A stretch of DNA of 28,072 bases from an uncultured Coriobacteriaceae bacterium (GCA_900543875.1 UQSV01000019.1:1-28072), one strand, 5' to 3'; positions 1 through 8,029 are shown, counted from the first letter of the stretch. Notes: a model not told the origin generated them from the sequence alone. A program made the numbers and translations.

Positions 1-1
1 G

Positions 2-418
2 TGCCACGACCCGCTGTACCGTCGCGCCGCGCGCGTGTCGATGGGGACGGTGTTCCAGGTGCCGTGGACGCGCATCGGCACGCAGCGCCAGTGGGCCACC
101 GAGGGCATCCCGCTGCTGCACGCCGCCGGTTTCAAGGTGGCGGCTCTGGCGCTTGAGGACCGCTCGCTAGCCCTGGGCGACCCGCGGCTTGCCGCCTGCG
201 AGCGCCTGGCCCAGCTGCCCTTCTCGGGCAACATGCGCGGCTCGGAGCGCTACCGCCGCCACCTCGCCCGCGAGCTGGGGCGCCGCGCCATCTGCCAGGC
301 CGCGGGCCTCGAGCCGCCCTCTCCGGACCCTGTGGCGCCCGCGCCCCGCACCGTCTGCGCGCACACGCTCGAAACCCCTGACCAGGCCTCGGAGGGAGGC
401 GACCCCGCATGCTCGTAA
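2..418 (+). pseudogene. In-frame chimera: TrmH/SpoU methyltransferase fragment joined to C-terminus of XDH FAD subunit (5' partial)
   Basis: The frame is open from base 2 and runs off the left edge. Its first part (2 to about 200) reads as the middle of a SpoU/TrmH tRNA/rRNA 2'-O-methyltransferase: DPLYRRAARVSMGTVFQVPW is the conserved block around motif 1, followed by a GFKVAAL strand. The expected downstream SPOUT motifs (GxExxGL and the IPM...SLN knot) are missing. From about 212 the frame reads QLPFSGNMRGSERYRRHLA, typical of the C-terminus of the FAD-binding subunit of xanthine dehydrogenase/CO-dehydrogenase-type hydroxylases, and continues to a stop that overlaps the next gene by 10 bases (ATGCTCGTAA). 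The latter is how an intact FAD-FeS pair would be arranged. The join falls inside the shared residues ERLA (200-211). The FAD domain itself is absent, so no FAD-subunit function is expected. Confidence 0.75.
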
Positions 419-969
419 GCTTCTTCATCAACGACGAGTACGTCTCCGAGGACGTCCGCCCCGACATGCGCCTGCTCGACTTCCTGCGCATGCGCGGCCT
501 CAAGAGCGTCAAGTGCGGCTGCGAGACCACCAACTGCGGCCTGTGCACCGTCTGGCTCGATGACGTCCCGGTGCTGTCGTGCGCCGTGCTCATGTGCCGC
601 GTGGGCGGCCGCCGCGTCACCACGCTCGAGGGCCTTATCGCCGAGTCAGCCGAGTTCGCCACCTGCATGGCCGAGGAGGGCGCCGAGCAGTGCGGCTTCT
701 GCTCGCCGGGCCTCATCATGAACGTGCTCGCCCTCAAGCGCGACAACCCCGACGCCTCCGACGAGGAGATCCGTCGCGTGCTGTCGGGCAATCTCTGCCG
801 CTGCACGGGCTACTCGAGCCAGATGCGCGCCGTGCGCCGCTTCCTGGGCCGCGCGACCGTGGCCGAGGGTGGCGTCGCCCACGCCTCGGTGGCCTCCGTG
901 CCCGCCCCCGGCGACAGGCTCGCCGCCCGCATCGCCGCAGACGACAACGCCGAGGAGGTGCGCGCATGA
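409..969 (+). CDS. Xanthine dehydrogenase-type hydroxylase, 2Fe-2S subunit
   Basis: Small iron-sulfur electron-transfer subunit (186 aa) of a cytoplasmic molybdenum hydroxylase; it passes electrons from the molybdopterin centre towards FAD. The N-terminal plant-ferredoxin-like domain carries CGCETTNCGLC (residues about 40-52) for the first cluster. The C-terminal helical domain carries QCGFCSPG and NLCRCTGY for the second. Length is close to the family norm of about 160-190, with an Ala/Asp-rich tail. The ATG at 409 has GGAGGG about 12 bases upstream and overlaps the preceding stop by 10 bases; the 3' end overlaps the molybdenum subunit as ATGA. That indicates one translationally coupled operon in the order FAD, FeS, Mo. 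The substrate could be xanthine, hypoxanthine, nicotinate or another N-heterocycle and cannot be fixed from this subunit. Confidence 0.93.
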   Translation: MLVSFFINDEYVSEDVRPDMRLLDFLRMRGLKSVKCGCETTNCGLCTVWLDDVPVLSCAVLMCRVGGRRVTTLEGLIAESAEFATCMAEEGAEQCGFCSPGLIMNVLALKRDNPDASDEEIRRVLSGNLCRCTGYSSQMRAVRRFLGRATVAEGGVAHASVASVPAPGDRLAARIAADDNAEEVRA

Positions 970-3332
970 GCACCATCTCGAACTTCATCGCCCCCGACGA
1001 GCGCGCCGGCGAGCTCGCGTGCGTCTCGCACGCCGTGGTCAAGAAGGACGCCCGAGGCCTGCTCCAAGGCCGCGCCGTCTACACCAATGACCTCGCCCCA
1101 CGCGACTCCTACATCGTGAGCCTGCTGCGCTCGCCCCACGCCCACGCCCGCATCAGCTCGATCGACACGCACAAGGCCGAGCGCATCGACGGCATCGTGG
1201 CCATCTACACCTACGAGGACGTGCCCCACGAGCGCTTCACCCTCGCGGGCCAGTCCTTCCGCGAGATGAGCCCCTACGACACCCTCATCCTCGACCGCAC
1301 CGTGCGCTACATCGGTGACGAGGTGGCCATCGTGGTGGGCACCGACGAGCGCGCCATCGCCGCGGCCAAGCGCCTCATCAAGGTCGACTACGAGGTCCTG
1401 CCCGCGGTGACCGACTTTACCCAAGCGCTCGACAACCCCGTGGTGGTGCACGACGAGGACGACATCCGCGCCTACATCCCCATGGGCGAGGACTTCTCGC
1501 GCAACCTCATCTGCCACGAGGTGTCCGAGGTGGGCGACCTTGATTCGGCCTTCGCCTCCTCCGACGTCATCATCGAGCACGACTACGAGACCCAGGCGGC
1601 CCAGCAGTCGATGATGGAGCCGTTCTCCTGCTACGCCTACACCGACGCCCAGGACCGCGTGTGCGTGGTCTCCTCGACGCAGGTGCCGTTCCACATCCGC
1701 CGCCAGGTGGCCACCGCCCTGCAGATTCCGCAGAGCCGCGTGCGCGTCACCAAGCCGCGCGTGGGTGGCGGCTTTGGCGCCAAGCAGACCGGCTGCAACG
1801 AGATCTACGCGGCCTTCGCCGCCTTCAAGCTGGGCCACCCCTGCAAGTGCATCTACACGCGCGAGGAGACGATGGCCTGCGCCAACACACGCCACAAGAT
1901 GCGCATGCACGTGAGGCTGGGCGCCAAGTCCGACGGCACGATCATGGCCATCGACCTCGACGTCCTCTCCGACGCCGGCGCCTACGGCTACCACGCGCCC
2001 ACTACGGTGGGCCTCGCCGGCCACAAGTCGCTGCCCATCTACAACCACGCCCGCGCGAGCCGCTTCTCCTACGACGTGGTCTACACCAACACGACGCCCG
2101 GTGGCGCCTTCCGCGGCTACGGTGCCACGCAGGGCCAGTTTGCCGTGGAGAGCGCGGTGAACGAGCTGGCCGACAAGCTGGGCATCGACCCCTGCGAGCT
2201 GCGCCTTGCCAACATCGTGCACGAGGGCGAGACGTGCCCGCAGTACTACAACGAGGTACTGCGCAGCTGCCGCCTCGACGACTGCATCGTCCGCGCCAAG
2301 GAGATGATCGGCTGGGATGACAAGCCCCTCGCCCGCGACCTGGGCGACCGCGTGCGCGCCCTGGGCGTGGCCCTCACGATGCAGGGATCGGGCATCTCCA
2401 ACGTCGACATCGGCAGCATCGACATCCGCCTCGAGGACGATGGCTTCTTCGTGCTGAACCTGGGCGCCACCGACGTGGGCACCGGCTGCGACACGATCAT
2501 GGCGCAGTTCGCGGCCGAGGTGCTGGGCTGCAGCCCCACCCAGATCGTGGTAAACGGCGTCGACACCGACACCTCGCCCTATGACTGCGGCGCCTATGCC
2601 TCGTCGGGCACCTACGTTACCGGCATGGCAGCCGTGTCCGCCGCGACCAAGCTGCGCGAGAAGATCTGCGAGCAGGCCGCAAAGTTCATGGACGTTGCCC
2701 CCGAGCAGGTCATCGTGGCCGATGGCCGCGTGTTCGTCGACGACGGCGCCGACGACGACGTGGTGACCGTGGGCCAGATCGCGTCGGGCAAGGTGCGCGA
2801 GATGACGCTCGGCGAGCTTGCGAACCGCTGCATTGGCATTGGCCTGCAGCCGGGCTACCTCTCGGCGCATGCCTCGAACTCGCAGCCCGTCTCGCCCCCG
2901 CCGTTCATGTGCGGCATCGCCGAGGTCGACGTCGACAAGGCGACGGGCGAGGTCACGGTGGTCGACTACGTGGCCGCGGTCGACTGCGGCACGGTCGCCA
3001 ACGCCAACCTCGCGCGCGTACAGGCCGAGGGCGGCATCGTGCAGGGCATTGGCATGGCGCTCATCGAGGACGTTCAGGTGGCGCCTGACGGGTTCCTCCG
3101 CACCCGCAATCTGATGCAGTACAAGATCCCGAGCCGCCTCGACGTGCCCGACATCCGCATCGACTTCTGCCCGAGCTACGAGCCCACGGGCCCGTTTGGC
3201 GCCAAGTCGATTGGCGAGGTCGTCATCAACACGCCGCTGGGTGCCATCGCGAGCGCCGTGGCCCACGCCACCGGCAACTACGTGCGCACCCTGCCGATCA
3301 CGCCCGAGAAGGCCCTCTTCGGCGAGGAGTAG
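966..3332 (+). CDS. Xanthine dehydrogenase-type hydroxylase, molybdopterin-binding catalytic subunit
   Basis: Catalytic subunit (788 aa) that hydroxylates an aromatic heterocycle or aldehyde at the molybdenum centre with water as oxygen donor. The start ATG at 966 overlaps the FeS stop (ATGA); the same frame is open further upstream only as a shadow of the FeS gene. The N-terminal a/b hammerhead domain begins near GRAVYTNDL. Cofactor-contact motifs follow: GGGFGAKQ (about residue 265), GAFRGYGATQ (about 380) and GPFGAKSIGE near the C-terminus. Glu751 in the last motif matches the active-site base of the family. The stretch QQSMMEPFSCYAY corresponds to the conserved MEP segment. A strong hairpin follows 45 bases downstream. 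Purine catabolism is the likeliest role, but nicotinate dehydrogenase-like enzymes share all these motifs. Confidence 0.9.
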   Translation: MSTISNFIAPDERAGELACVSHAVVKKDARGLLQGRAVYTNDLAPRDSYIVSLLRSPHAHARISSIDTHKAERIDGIVAIYTYEDVPHERFTLAGQSFREMSPYDTLILDRTVRYIGDEVAIVVGTDERAIAAAKRLIKVDYEVLPAVTDFTQALDNPVVVHDEDDIRAYIPMGEDFSRNLICHEVSEVGDLDSAFASSDVIIEHDYETQAAQQSMMEPFSCYAYTDAQDRVCVVSSTQVPFHIRRQVATALQIPQSRVRVTKPRVGGGFGAKQTGCNEIYAAFAAFKLGHPCKCIYTREETMACANTRHKMRMHVRLGAKSDGTIMAIDLDVLSDAGAYGYHAPTTVGLAGHKSLPIYNHARASRFSYDVVYTNTTPGGAFRGYGATQGQFAVESAVNELADKLGIDPCELRLANIVHEGETCPQYYNEVLRSCRLDDCIVRAKEMIGWDDKPLARDLGDRVRALGVALTMQGSGISNVDIGSIDIRLEDDGFFVLNLGATDVGTGCDTIMAQFAAEVLGCSPTQIVVNGVDTDTSPYDCGAYASSGTYVTGMAAVSAATKLREKICEQAAKFMDVAPEQVIVADGRVFVDDGADDDVVTVGQIASGKVREMTLGELANRCIGIGLQPGYLSAHASNSQPVSPPPFMCGIAEVDVDKATGEVTVVDYVAAVDCGTVANANLARVQAEGGIVQGIGMALIEDVQVAPDGFLRTRNLMQYKIPSRLDVPDIRIDFCPSYEPTGPFGAKSIGEVVINTPLGAIASAVAHATGNYVRTLPITPEKALFGEE

Positions 3333-3376
3333 GGCGGCCCGTTCGTGGCCCCTGCTCCGCTCATAGCCTGACCCAG

Positions 3377-3414
3377 GTGCCCGCACGGCCCCGTTGCCGT
3401 GCGGGCACTCTTTA
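3377..3414 (+). terminator. Rho-independent terminator after the XDH operon
   Basis: A perfect 13-bp stem (3377-3389 with 3396-3408, left arm GTGCCCGCACGGC) closes a 6-nt loop and is followed by TCTTTAT. It lies 45 bases after the molybdenum-subunit stop codon. Confidence 0.85.
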
Positions 3415-3639
3415 TGTTGCGTGCTTCTCGGTGGGGGGGGGTATGACAAGGGCATGACAATGGGGGCATGACGGTGAGGACGTGCTTTCTGTCATATGAA
3501 AGCGCGTGATGGGGGCGGGTCTTTTGTCGCACAAAAACGTGCCAGAAGACACGTCCCTCTGTCACAATCGGCCGTTTGCGGGCATCGTGGTATGCGTTTT
3601 GCGGAGTGCATGTTAACGTTGTGACGTTTGCCACGAACG
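3415..3639. repeat. Intergenic repeat block A upstream of malY
   Basis: Non-coding spacer. It contains a G9 run (3433-3441), loose GCATGACA-type repeats (3443-3473), and two halves of a composite repeat: GGACGTGCTTTCTGTCATATG-like sequence at 3478-3498 and GACACGTCCCTCTGTCAC at 3548-3565. Read on the minus strand, these two halves occur in the same order as block B (4870-4926) on the plus strand, so malY is flanked by inverted copies, with roughly 40 extra bases inside block A. The core ACGTCCC/GGGACGT recurs at 4992-5026. No convincing ORF is visible. Confidence 0.6.
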
Positions 3640-3652
3640 AAAGGATCAACGC

Positions 3653-4858
3653 ATGAAGTACGACTTCATCTCTCACCTCGAGCGCCATGGCATGGACGCG
3701 GTTGCCGTCGACGGCCTGGGCGTGGGCCCTGCCCCCGACGCGCCCGCCGAGGGCTTCGACGCCATCCCCATGTGGGTGGCCGACATGAACTTCCCCACGG
3801 CGCCCACGATCACCGAGGCGATCATCAAGCGCGCCCAGCACCCGGCTTTTGGCTACTTTGACCCTTCCGACGACTACTTTGGCTCGATCATCGACTGGCA
3901 GAAGACCCGCAACGGCGTCGAGGGCCTCACGCCCGAGTGCATCGGCTACGAGAACGGCGTGCTGGGCGGCGTCGTCTCGACCCTCAACAGCTTCATGGAG
4001 CCAGGCGACAAGGTCCTGCTCCACAGCCCCACCTACATCGGCTTCACCAAGTGCATCGAGGACAACGGCTTCAAGATCGTGCACTCGCCGCTCAAGCTCG
4101 ATGAGGACGGCGTGTGGCGCATGGACTTCGAGGACATGGAGGCCAAGCTCGCCGAGGGCAACATCCACGCCGCCGTGTTCTGCTCGCCCCACAACCCCTG
4201 CGGCCGCGTGTGGGAGCGTTGGGAGATCGAGCGCGCCATGGAGCTCTACAAGAAGTACGACTGCGTGGTTGTCTCCGACGAGATCTGGAGCGACATCATC
4301 CTGCCGGGCCACAAGCACATCCCCACGCAGAGCGTCTCCGAGGACGCGCGCAGGCGCACCGTGGCCCTCTACGCCCCGTCCAAGACGTTCAACCTGGCGG
4401 GTCTCGTGGGCTCCTACCACATCATCTACGACAAGTACCTGCGCGACCGCGTGTGCTCGCGCGCGAGAAAGAGCCGCTACAACCACATGAACGTGCTGTC
4501 GATGCACGCACTCATTGGCGCCTACAAGCCCGAGGGCCACGAGTGGGTCGACGAGCTTACCCAGGTGCTGGGCGCAAACGTCGACTGGGCGTGCAGCTAC
4601 ATCGACGAGCACTTTGAGGGGCTGAGCGTGAGCAAGCCGCAGGGCACCTACATGCTGTTCGTCGACTGCACCGAGTGGTGCGAGAAGCACGGCCGCGACA
4701 TCGAGTGGGTCGAGCGCGAGCTGTGGCGCGTGGGCGTCGACGTGCAGGACGGCCGCATGTTCCACGGCCCCTGCCACCTGCGCATGAACCTGGCGCTGCC
4801 CCTCGACCGCGTCCAGGAGGCCTTCGCGCGCATGGACAAGTACGTGTTCAACGCGTAG
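3653..4858 (+). CDS. MalY/PatB-family PLP-dependent C-S lyase (cystathionine beta-lyase type)
   Basis: Fold-type I PLP enzyme of the MalY/PatB branch (401 aa; family about 390), cytoplasmic, expected to cleave C-S bonds of cystathionine or cysteine conjugates to a thiol, pyruvate and ammonia. Visible marks: MWVADMNFPTAPTI near the N-terminus, CSPHNPCGRVW (substrate-carboxylate region, about 180-190), SDEIWSDI with the pyridine-N-binding Asp, and APSKTFNLAG, where Lys244 is the Schiff-base lysine. The start ATG has AAAGGA eight bases upstream. It stands alone, between two repeat blocks, and is convergent with the dikinase gene. Family members can also be aminotransferases or regulators (E. coli MalY represses the maltose regulon), so the substrate is uncertain. 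Confidence 0.88.
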   Translation: MKYDFISHLERHGMDAVAVDGLGVGPAPDAPAEGFDAIPMWVADMNFPTAPTITEAIIKRAQHPAFGYFDPSDDYFGSIIDWQKTRNGVEGLTPECIGYENGVLGGVVSTLNSFMEPGDKVLLHSPTYIGFTKCIEDNGFKIVHSPLKLDEDGVWRMDFEDMEAKLAEGNIHAAVFCSPHNPCGRVWERWEIERAMELYKKYDCVVVSDEIWSDIILPGHKHIPTQSVSEDARRRTVALYAPSKTFNLAGLVGSYHIIYDKYLRDRVCSRARKSRYNHMNVLSMHALIGAYKPEGHEWVDELTQVLGANVDWACSYIDEHFEGLSVSKPQGTYMLFVDCTEWCEKHGRDIEWVERELWRVGVDVQDGRMFHGPCHLRMNLALPLDRVQEAFARMDKYVFNA

Positions 4859-4869
4859 GACCCACGGCG

Positions 4870-4926
4870 TGACATATGACAGAGGGACGGGTTCTTTGTC
4901 ATATGACAAAAGGCACGTCCCCCTGT
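4870..4926 (+). repeat. Intergenic repeat block B downstream of malY
   Basis: Begins 12 bases after the malY stop. CATATGACA (4873-4881) and TGTCATATG (4897-4905) form a perfect 9-bp inverted repeat around GAGGGACGGGTTCTT. The right arm runs into a second, overlapping dyad: TGACA-AAAGGCACGTCCCCC-TGTCA. It shares TGACAGAGGGACG and CATATGACA...CACGTCC with block A in inverted orientation. Confidence 0.7.
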
Positions 4927-4943
4927 CATACCCCTGTCGTACA

Positions 4944-4980
4944 AAGGGGCCGCAGCTCGCGGGTGAACTGCGGCCCCCTT
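4944..4980. terminator. Bidirectional hairpin between convergent malY and ppdK
   Basis: Perfect 10-bp stem GGGGCCGCAG/CTGCGGCCCC (4946-4955 with 4968-4977) and a 12-nt loop. It is followed by CTTGTT on the plus strand and TTTGT on the minus strand. The T-tracts are short, so termination strength is moderate, but the position between convergent genes fits. Confidence 0.6.
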
Positions 4981-4991
4981 GTTGGTTGATG

Positions 4992-5026
4992 GACGGGGAC
5001 AAAAGGCACGTCCCCTTGTCCCCGTC
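4992..5026. repeat. Palindromic repeat C abutting the ppdK stop codon
   Basis: Perfect 11-bp arms GACGGGGACAA (4992-5002) and TTGTCCCCGTC (5016-5026) enclose AAGGCACGTCCCC. The core GGCACGTCC matches repeat blocks A and B. The last base of the palindrome is the last base of the minus-strand ppdK stop codon. It may also serve as the ppdK 3' stem-loop. Confidence 0.75.
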
Positions 5027-7812
5027 TAGACCTGCTCGGCGAAGGGCTGGCGGGCGGGGCGCTCGGCGCGGCGCGGGTTCAGCGGCACGTAGGGGCGCGT
5101 CTTGCTGCTGAGCGTTGCCTGAGCGGCGGCCAGGCGGGCCACCGGCACGCGGTAGGGCGAGCAGCTTACGTAGTCGAGGCCCAGGTCATAGAAGGTGCGG
5201 ATGGAGTCGGGGTCGCCGCCGTGCTCGCCGCAGACGCCCAGCGAGATGCCGGGACGCGCCGCGCGACCCAGCTCGCAGCCCATGCCCACGAGCTTGGCGA
5301 CGCCCTCGTCGACCGTCTCGAAGGGGTTGCGCGCCAGGATGTTGGCCTTGAGGTAGCTCGGCAGCACCTTGCCCTCGACGTCGTCGCGCGAGAAGCCCAG
5401 CGCGGTCTGCGTGAGGTCGTTCGTGCCAAAGCTGAAGAAGTCCGCGTGGCGGGCGATGCGGTCGGCCATGACGGCGGCGCGCGGCAGCTCGATCATCGTG
5501 CCCACGGGAATCTCGCCCAGGCGCACGCCCGTCTCGACCTCGATGTCGATGATGGCGCGCTCGACGATGCCGCGCATCTCGCGGATCTCGGCGTTGAGGC
5601 ATACGAGGGGCACCATGATGTGCGGGCGCGGGTTCTTGCCCTCGCGCTTGAGGCGCACCGTGGCGCGGGCGATGGCGTGGGTCTGCAGCACCGGCAGCTC
5701 GGGGAAGGCAAAGCCCAGGCGGCAGCCGCGCAGGCCCAGCATGGGGTTGGCCTCGGAGAGGGCGTCGACGCGTTCGAGCAGGGCGCGCAGGCGGGCGATC
5801 TCTTCGGCGGGGGCACCCTCGCTCTCCATGTGGGCGAGACGAACGGCCAGGTCGCGGGGGTTGTCGAGGAACTCGTGCAGTGGCGGGTCGAGCAGGCGGA
5901 TCGTCACGGGCAGGCCGTCCATGGCGTCGAGGATCTCATAGAAGTCGCCCTCCTGAGCGCGCGACAGCTCGTCGGCCGCGGCGGCGCGCTCCTCGTCGTT
6001 GTTGGCAAGGATGAAGCGCTGGATGATGTCCTTGCGCTCGCCCAGGAACATGTGCTCGGTGCGGGTGAGGCCAATGCCCTCGGCGCCCAGCTCGAGCGAC
6101 AGGCGGGCGTCTGCCGGGTTGTCGGCGTTGGCGCGCACGCCCAGGCGGCGCACGTCGTCGGCCCAGCCAAGGACCGTGGCGAGGTCACCGGTGGTGCCGG
6201 GGCGCTCGAGGGCCACGGCGCCCAGCATGACCTCGCCGGTGCCGCCGTCGATGGAGACGACGTCGCCCTCGCGCAGCACCAGGTCGGTGCCGGCGACGCT
6301 CACCTGCTTGGCGGCCGCGTCGATGTGCAGTGCGTCGACACCGCAGACGCAGGGCTTGCCCATGCCGCGGGCGATGACGGCCGCGTGGCTGGTCTTGCCG
6401 CCGTGGCTCGTGAGGATGCCCTCGGCGGCGGTCATGCCGGCGAGGTCGTCGGGCGTGGTCTCCCAGCGCACCAGGACGCAGGCCTGGCCGGCCTCGGCGG
6501 CGGCCACGGCGTCTGCTGCGGAGAAGACCACAGCGCCCACCGCGGCGCCGGGGCTCGCGTTGAGGCCGCGGGCGATGACGTTGCGCTCGGCACCCTTGGC
6601 GATCTGCGGGTGCATGAGCTGGTCGAGCTGGGCGGGGTTGATGCGCAGCAGCGCCTCCTCACGGGTGATGAGGCCCTCGCGCTCGAGGTCGACTGCGATC
6701 TTGAGGGCCGCGGCGGCCGTGCGCTTGCCCACGCGGGTCTGCAGCATGTAGAGTTTGCCCTGCTCGATCGTGAACTCGATGTCCATCATGTCGCGGTAGT
6801 GGTTCTCGAGGATGCCAAAGATGCGCTCGAGCTGCTCGCCCGCCTCCTCGAGGCCGGGCGTGTGGCGCAGGGTCTCGATGGGCTCGGTGTTGCGGATGCC
6901 GGCCACGACGTCCTCGCCCTGGGCGTTCACCAGGTAGTCGCCGTAGAACTCGCGCTCGCCGGTGGCGGGGTTGCGCGTGAAGGCAACGCCGGAGGCGCTC
7001 GTGTTGCCCTTGTTGCCAAAGGCCATGGCCTGGACGTTCACCGCGGTGCCCAGGTCGTCGGCGATGTTGTTCTGCCTGCGGTAGAGGCGGGCGCGCTCGC
7101 AGTCCCAGGAGCCAAAGACGGCGGCCACGGCGAGCGTGAGCTGCACGGCCGGGTCCTGCGGGAACTGGCAGGCGCCGTCCTCGCCCACGAGCTCGGGGTG
7201 CTCCTCGGCGCTGACGTTCTCGGAGAAGATCTGCTTGAAGGTGGCGGCGAGCTGCTGGAGCTGGTCGGCGTCGAGCTCGGTGTCGGCGGCGACGCCCGCG
7301 GCGGCCTTGGCGTCCTTGATGGCGTCCTCGAACAGGTCGGAGTCGATGCCCATGACCACGTTGGAGAACATCTGGATGAAGCGGCGGTAGCTGTCCCAGG
7401 CGAATCGGTCGTTGCTCGTCTGCTTGGCCAGGCCCAGCACGCTCGCGTCATTGAGGCCCAGGTCGAGCACCGTGTCCATCATGCCGGGCATGGAGAAGGG
7501 GGCGCCGGAGCGCACCGACACGAGCAGCGGGTCCTCGGCGTCTCCCAGGCGCTTGCCGCAGCGGCGCTCGAGGTCGGCGCGGGCCTCGGCGATGCCGTCG
7601 AGCACGCCCTCGGGCCAGACGTTGCCACCGCGGGCGTAGTCCATGCATGTCTGGCAGGAGATGGTGAAGCCGGCGGGGACCGGAAGTCCGATGCGGGCCA
7701 TCTCGGCGAGGTTCGCGCCCTTGCCGCCCAGGGTGAAGTTGTCGTGTGCCGTTCCCTCGGTGACGTCCGCGCCCGCCTCGTCCAGACCAAACCGCCAGAT
7801 GCGCTTGTCCAT
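5026..7812 (-). CDS. ppdK: Pyruvate, phosphate dikinase
   Basis: Interconverts pyruvate, ATP and Pi with PEP, AMP and PPi; in anaerobes it commonly works in glycolysis/gluconeogenesis around PEP. The protein has 928 aa (family about 870-900; the C-terminal tail is some 30 residues longer than usual). The N-terminal ATP-grasp part shows GGKGANLAEM and GAPFSMPGMMDTVLDLGLND. The swivelling phosphohistidine domain shows HGGKTSHAAVIARGMG, with His476 as phospho-acceptor preceded by the regulatory-type Thr-Ser. The C-terminal TIM barrel has FGTNDLTQTALGFSRDD and GVCGEHGGDP with the catalytic Cys. ATG at 7812 is chosen over an open extension upstream because AGGAGGG sits seven bases before it and the protein then starts as the family does. 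It lies downstream of murQ on the same strand but behind a strong terminator, so it is probably transcribed alone. Confidence 0.95.
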   Translation of the reverse strand: MDKRIWRFGLDEAGADVTEGTAHDNFTLGGKGANLAEMARIGLPVPAGFTISCQTCMDYARGGNVWPEGVLDGIAEARADLERRCGKRLGDAEDPLLVSVRSGAPFSMPGMMDTVLDLGLNDASVLGLAKQTSNDRFAWDSYRRFIQMFSNVVMGIDSDLFEDAIKDAKAAAGVAADTELDADQLQQLAATFKQIFSENVSAEEHPELVGEDGACQFPQDPAVQLTLAVAAVFGSWDCERARLYRRQNNIADDLGTAVNVQAMAFGNKGNTSASGVAFTRNPATGEREFYGDYLVNAQGEDVVAGIRNTEPIETLRHTPGLEEAGEQLERIFGILENHYRDMMDIEFTIEQGKLYMLQTRVGKRTAAAALKIAVDLEREGLITREEALLRINPAQLDQLMHPQIAKGAERNVIARGLNASPGAAVGAVVFSAADAVAAAEAGQACVLVRWETTPDDLAGMTAAEGILTSHGGKTSHAAVIARGMGKPCVCGVDALHIDAAAKQVSVAGTDLVLREGDVVSIDGGTGEVMLGAVALERPGTTGDLATVLGWADDVRRLGVRANADNPADARLSLELGAEGIGLTRTEHMFLGERKDIIQRFILANNDEERAAAADELSRAQEGDFYEILDAMDGLPVTIRLLDPPLHEFLDNPRDLAVRLAHMESEGAPAEEIARLRALLERVDALSEANPMLGLRGCRLGFAFPELPVLQTHAIARATVRLKREGKNPRPHIMVPLVCLNAEIREMRGIVERAIIDIEVETGVRLGEIPVGTMIELPRAAVMADRIARHADFFSFGTNDLTQTALGFSRDDVEGKVLPSYLKANILARNPFETVDEGVAKLVGMGCELGRAARPGISLGVCGEHGGDPDSIRTFYDLGLDYVSCSPYRVPVARLAAAQATLSSKTRPYVPLNPRRAERPARQPFAEQV

Positions 7813-7834
7813 CGCATGCCCTCCTGAGTCTAGG

Positions 7835-7861
7835 AACGGGGAGGCCCAAGCCCTCCCCGTT
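7835..7861 (-). promoter_or_regulatory. Leader hairpin just upstream of the ppdK ribosome-binding site
   Basis: Perfect 10-bp stem AACGGGGAGG/CCTCCCCGTT (7835-7844 with 7852-7861) with a 7-nt loop. It ends 9 bases before the AGGAGGG of ppdK. One arm itself contains GGGGAGG, an anti-SD-like sequence. There is no U-tract, so it is not an obvious terminator. Any regulatory role is inference. Confidence 0.4.
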
Positions 7862-7932
7862 GTGCCTCGCACGCCCGTCACGTGCGACGTAAAGGAAGGT
7901 TAGCGCTGGTTGCCTTCTGAAATGACCACGAA

Positions 7933-7978
7933 TACGTATACATATAACCCGCACAGTTGACTATCGATTAATGGTCAA
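7933..7978 (-). promoter_or_regulatory. AT-rich putative ppdK promoter region with TTGAC/GTCAA dyad
   Basis: The only AT-rich island in the spacer (about 7933-7978). On the minus strand TATACG in a TGTATACG context could be an extended -10 element. TTGAC (7957-7961) and GTCAA (7974-7978) form a small dyad around ATCGAT. No well-spaced -35/-10 pair stands out, so confidence is low. Confidence 0.3.
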
Positions 7979-8029
7979 GTTATGCGGCCCTGCGGTAGGT
8001 GCGTGAGTGGGGAACATACCGTTCGCGGC

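Noticed and set aside
3433..3441. G9 tract as a phase-variation switch for malY (and C8 at 25361-25368 for metG)
   Set aside because: Both are intergenic and far from the start codons, with no promoter spacing dependent on them; sequencing error in homopolymers is also possible.
810..3455. Very long open frame (881 codons) antisense to the XDH genes
   Set aside because: It mirrors the real genes codon for codon in a GC-rich genome, lacks an SD and family motifs. Similar antisense frames opposite ppdK (5221-7827), the ABC/GH29/GH5 genes (12807-16634) and metG/rsmA (25338-27833) were rejected for the same reason.
5026..7812. Phosphoenolpyruvate synthase instead of dikinase
   Set aside because: Domain order, GGKGANLAEM start, GAPFSMPGMMDT block and length fit pyruvate phosphate dikinase.
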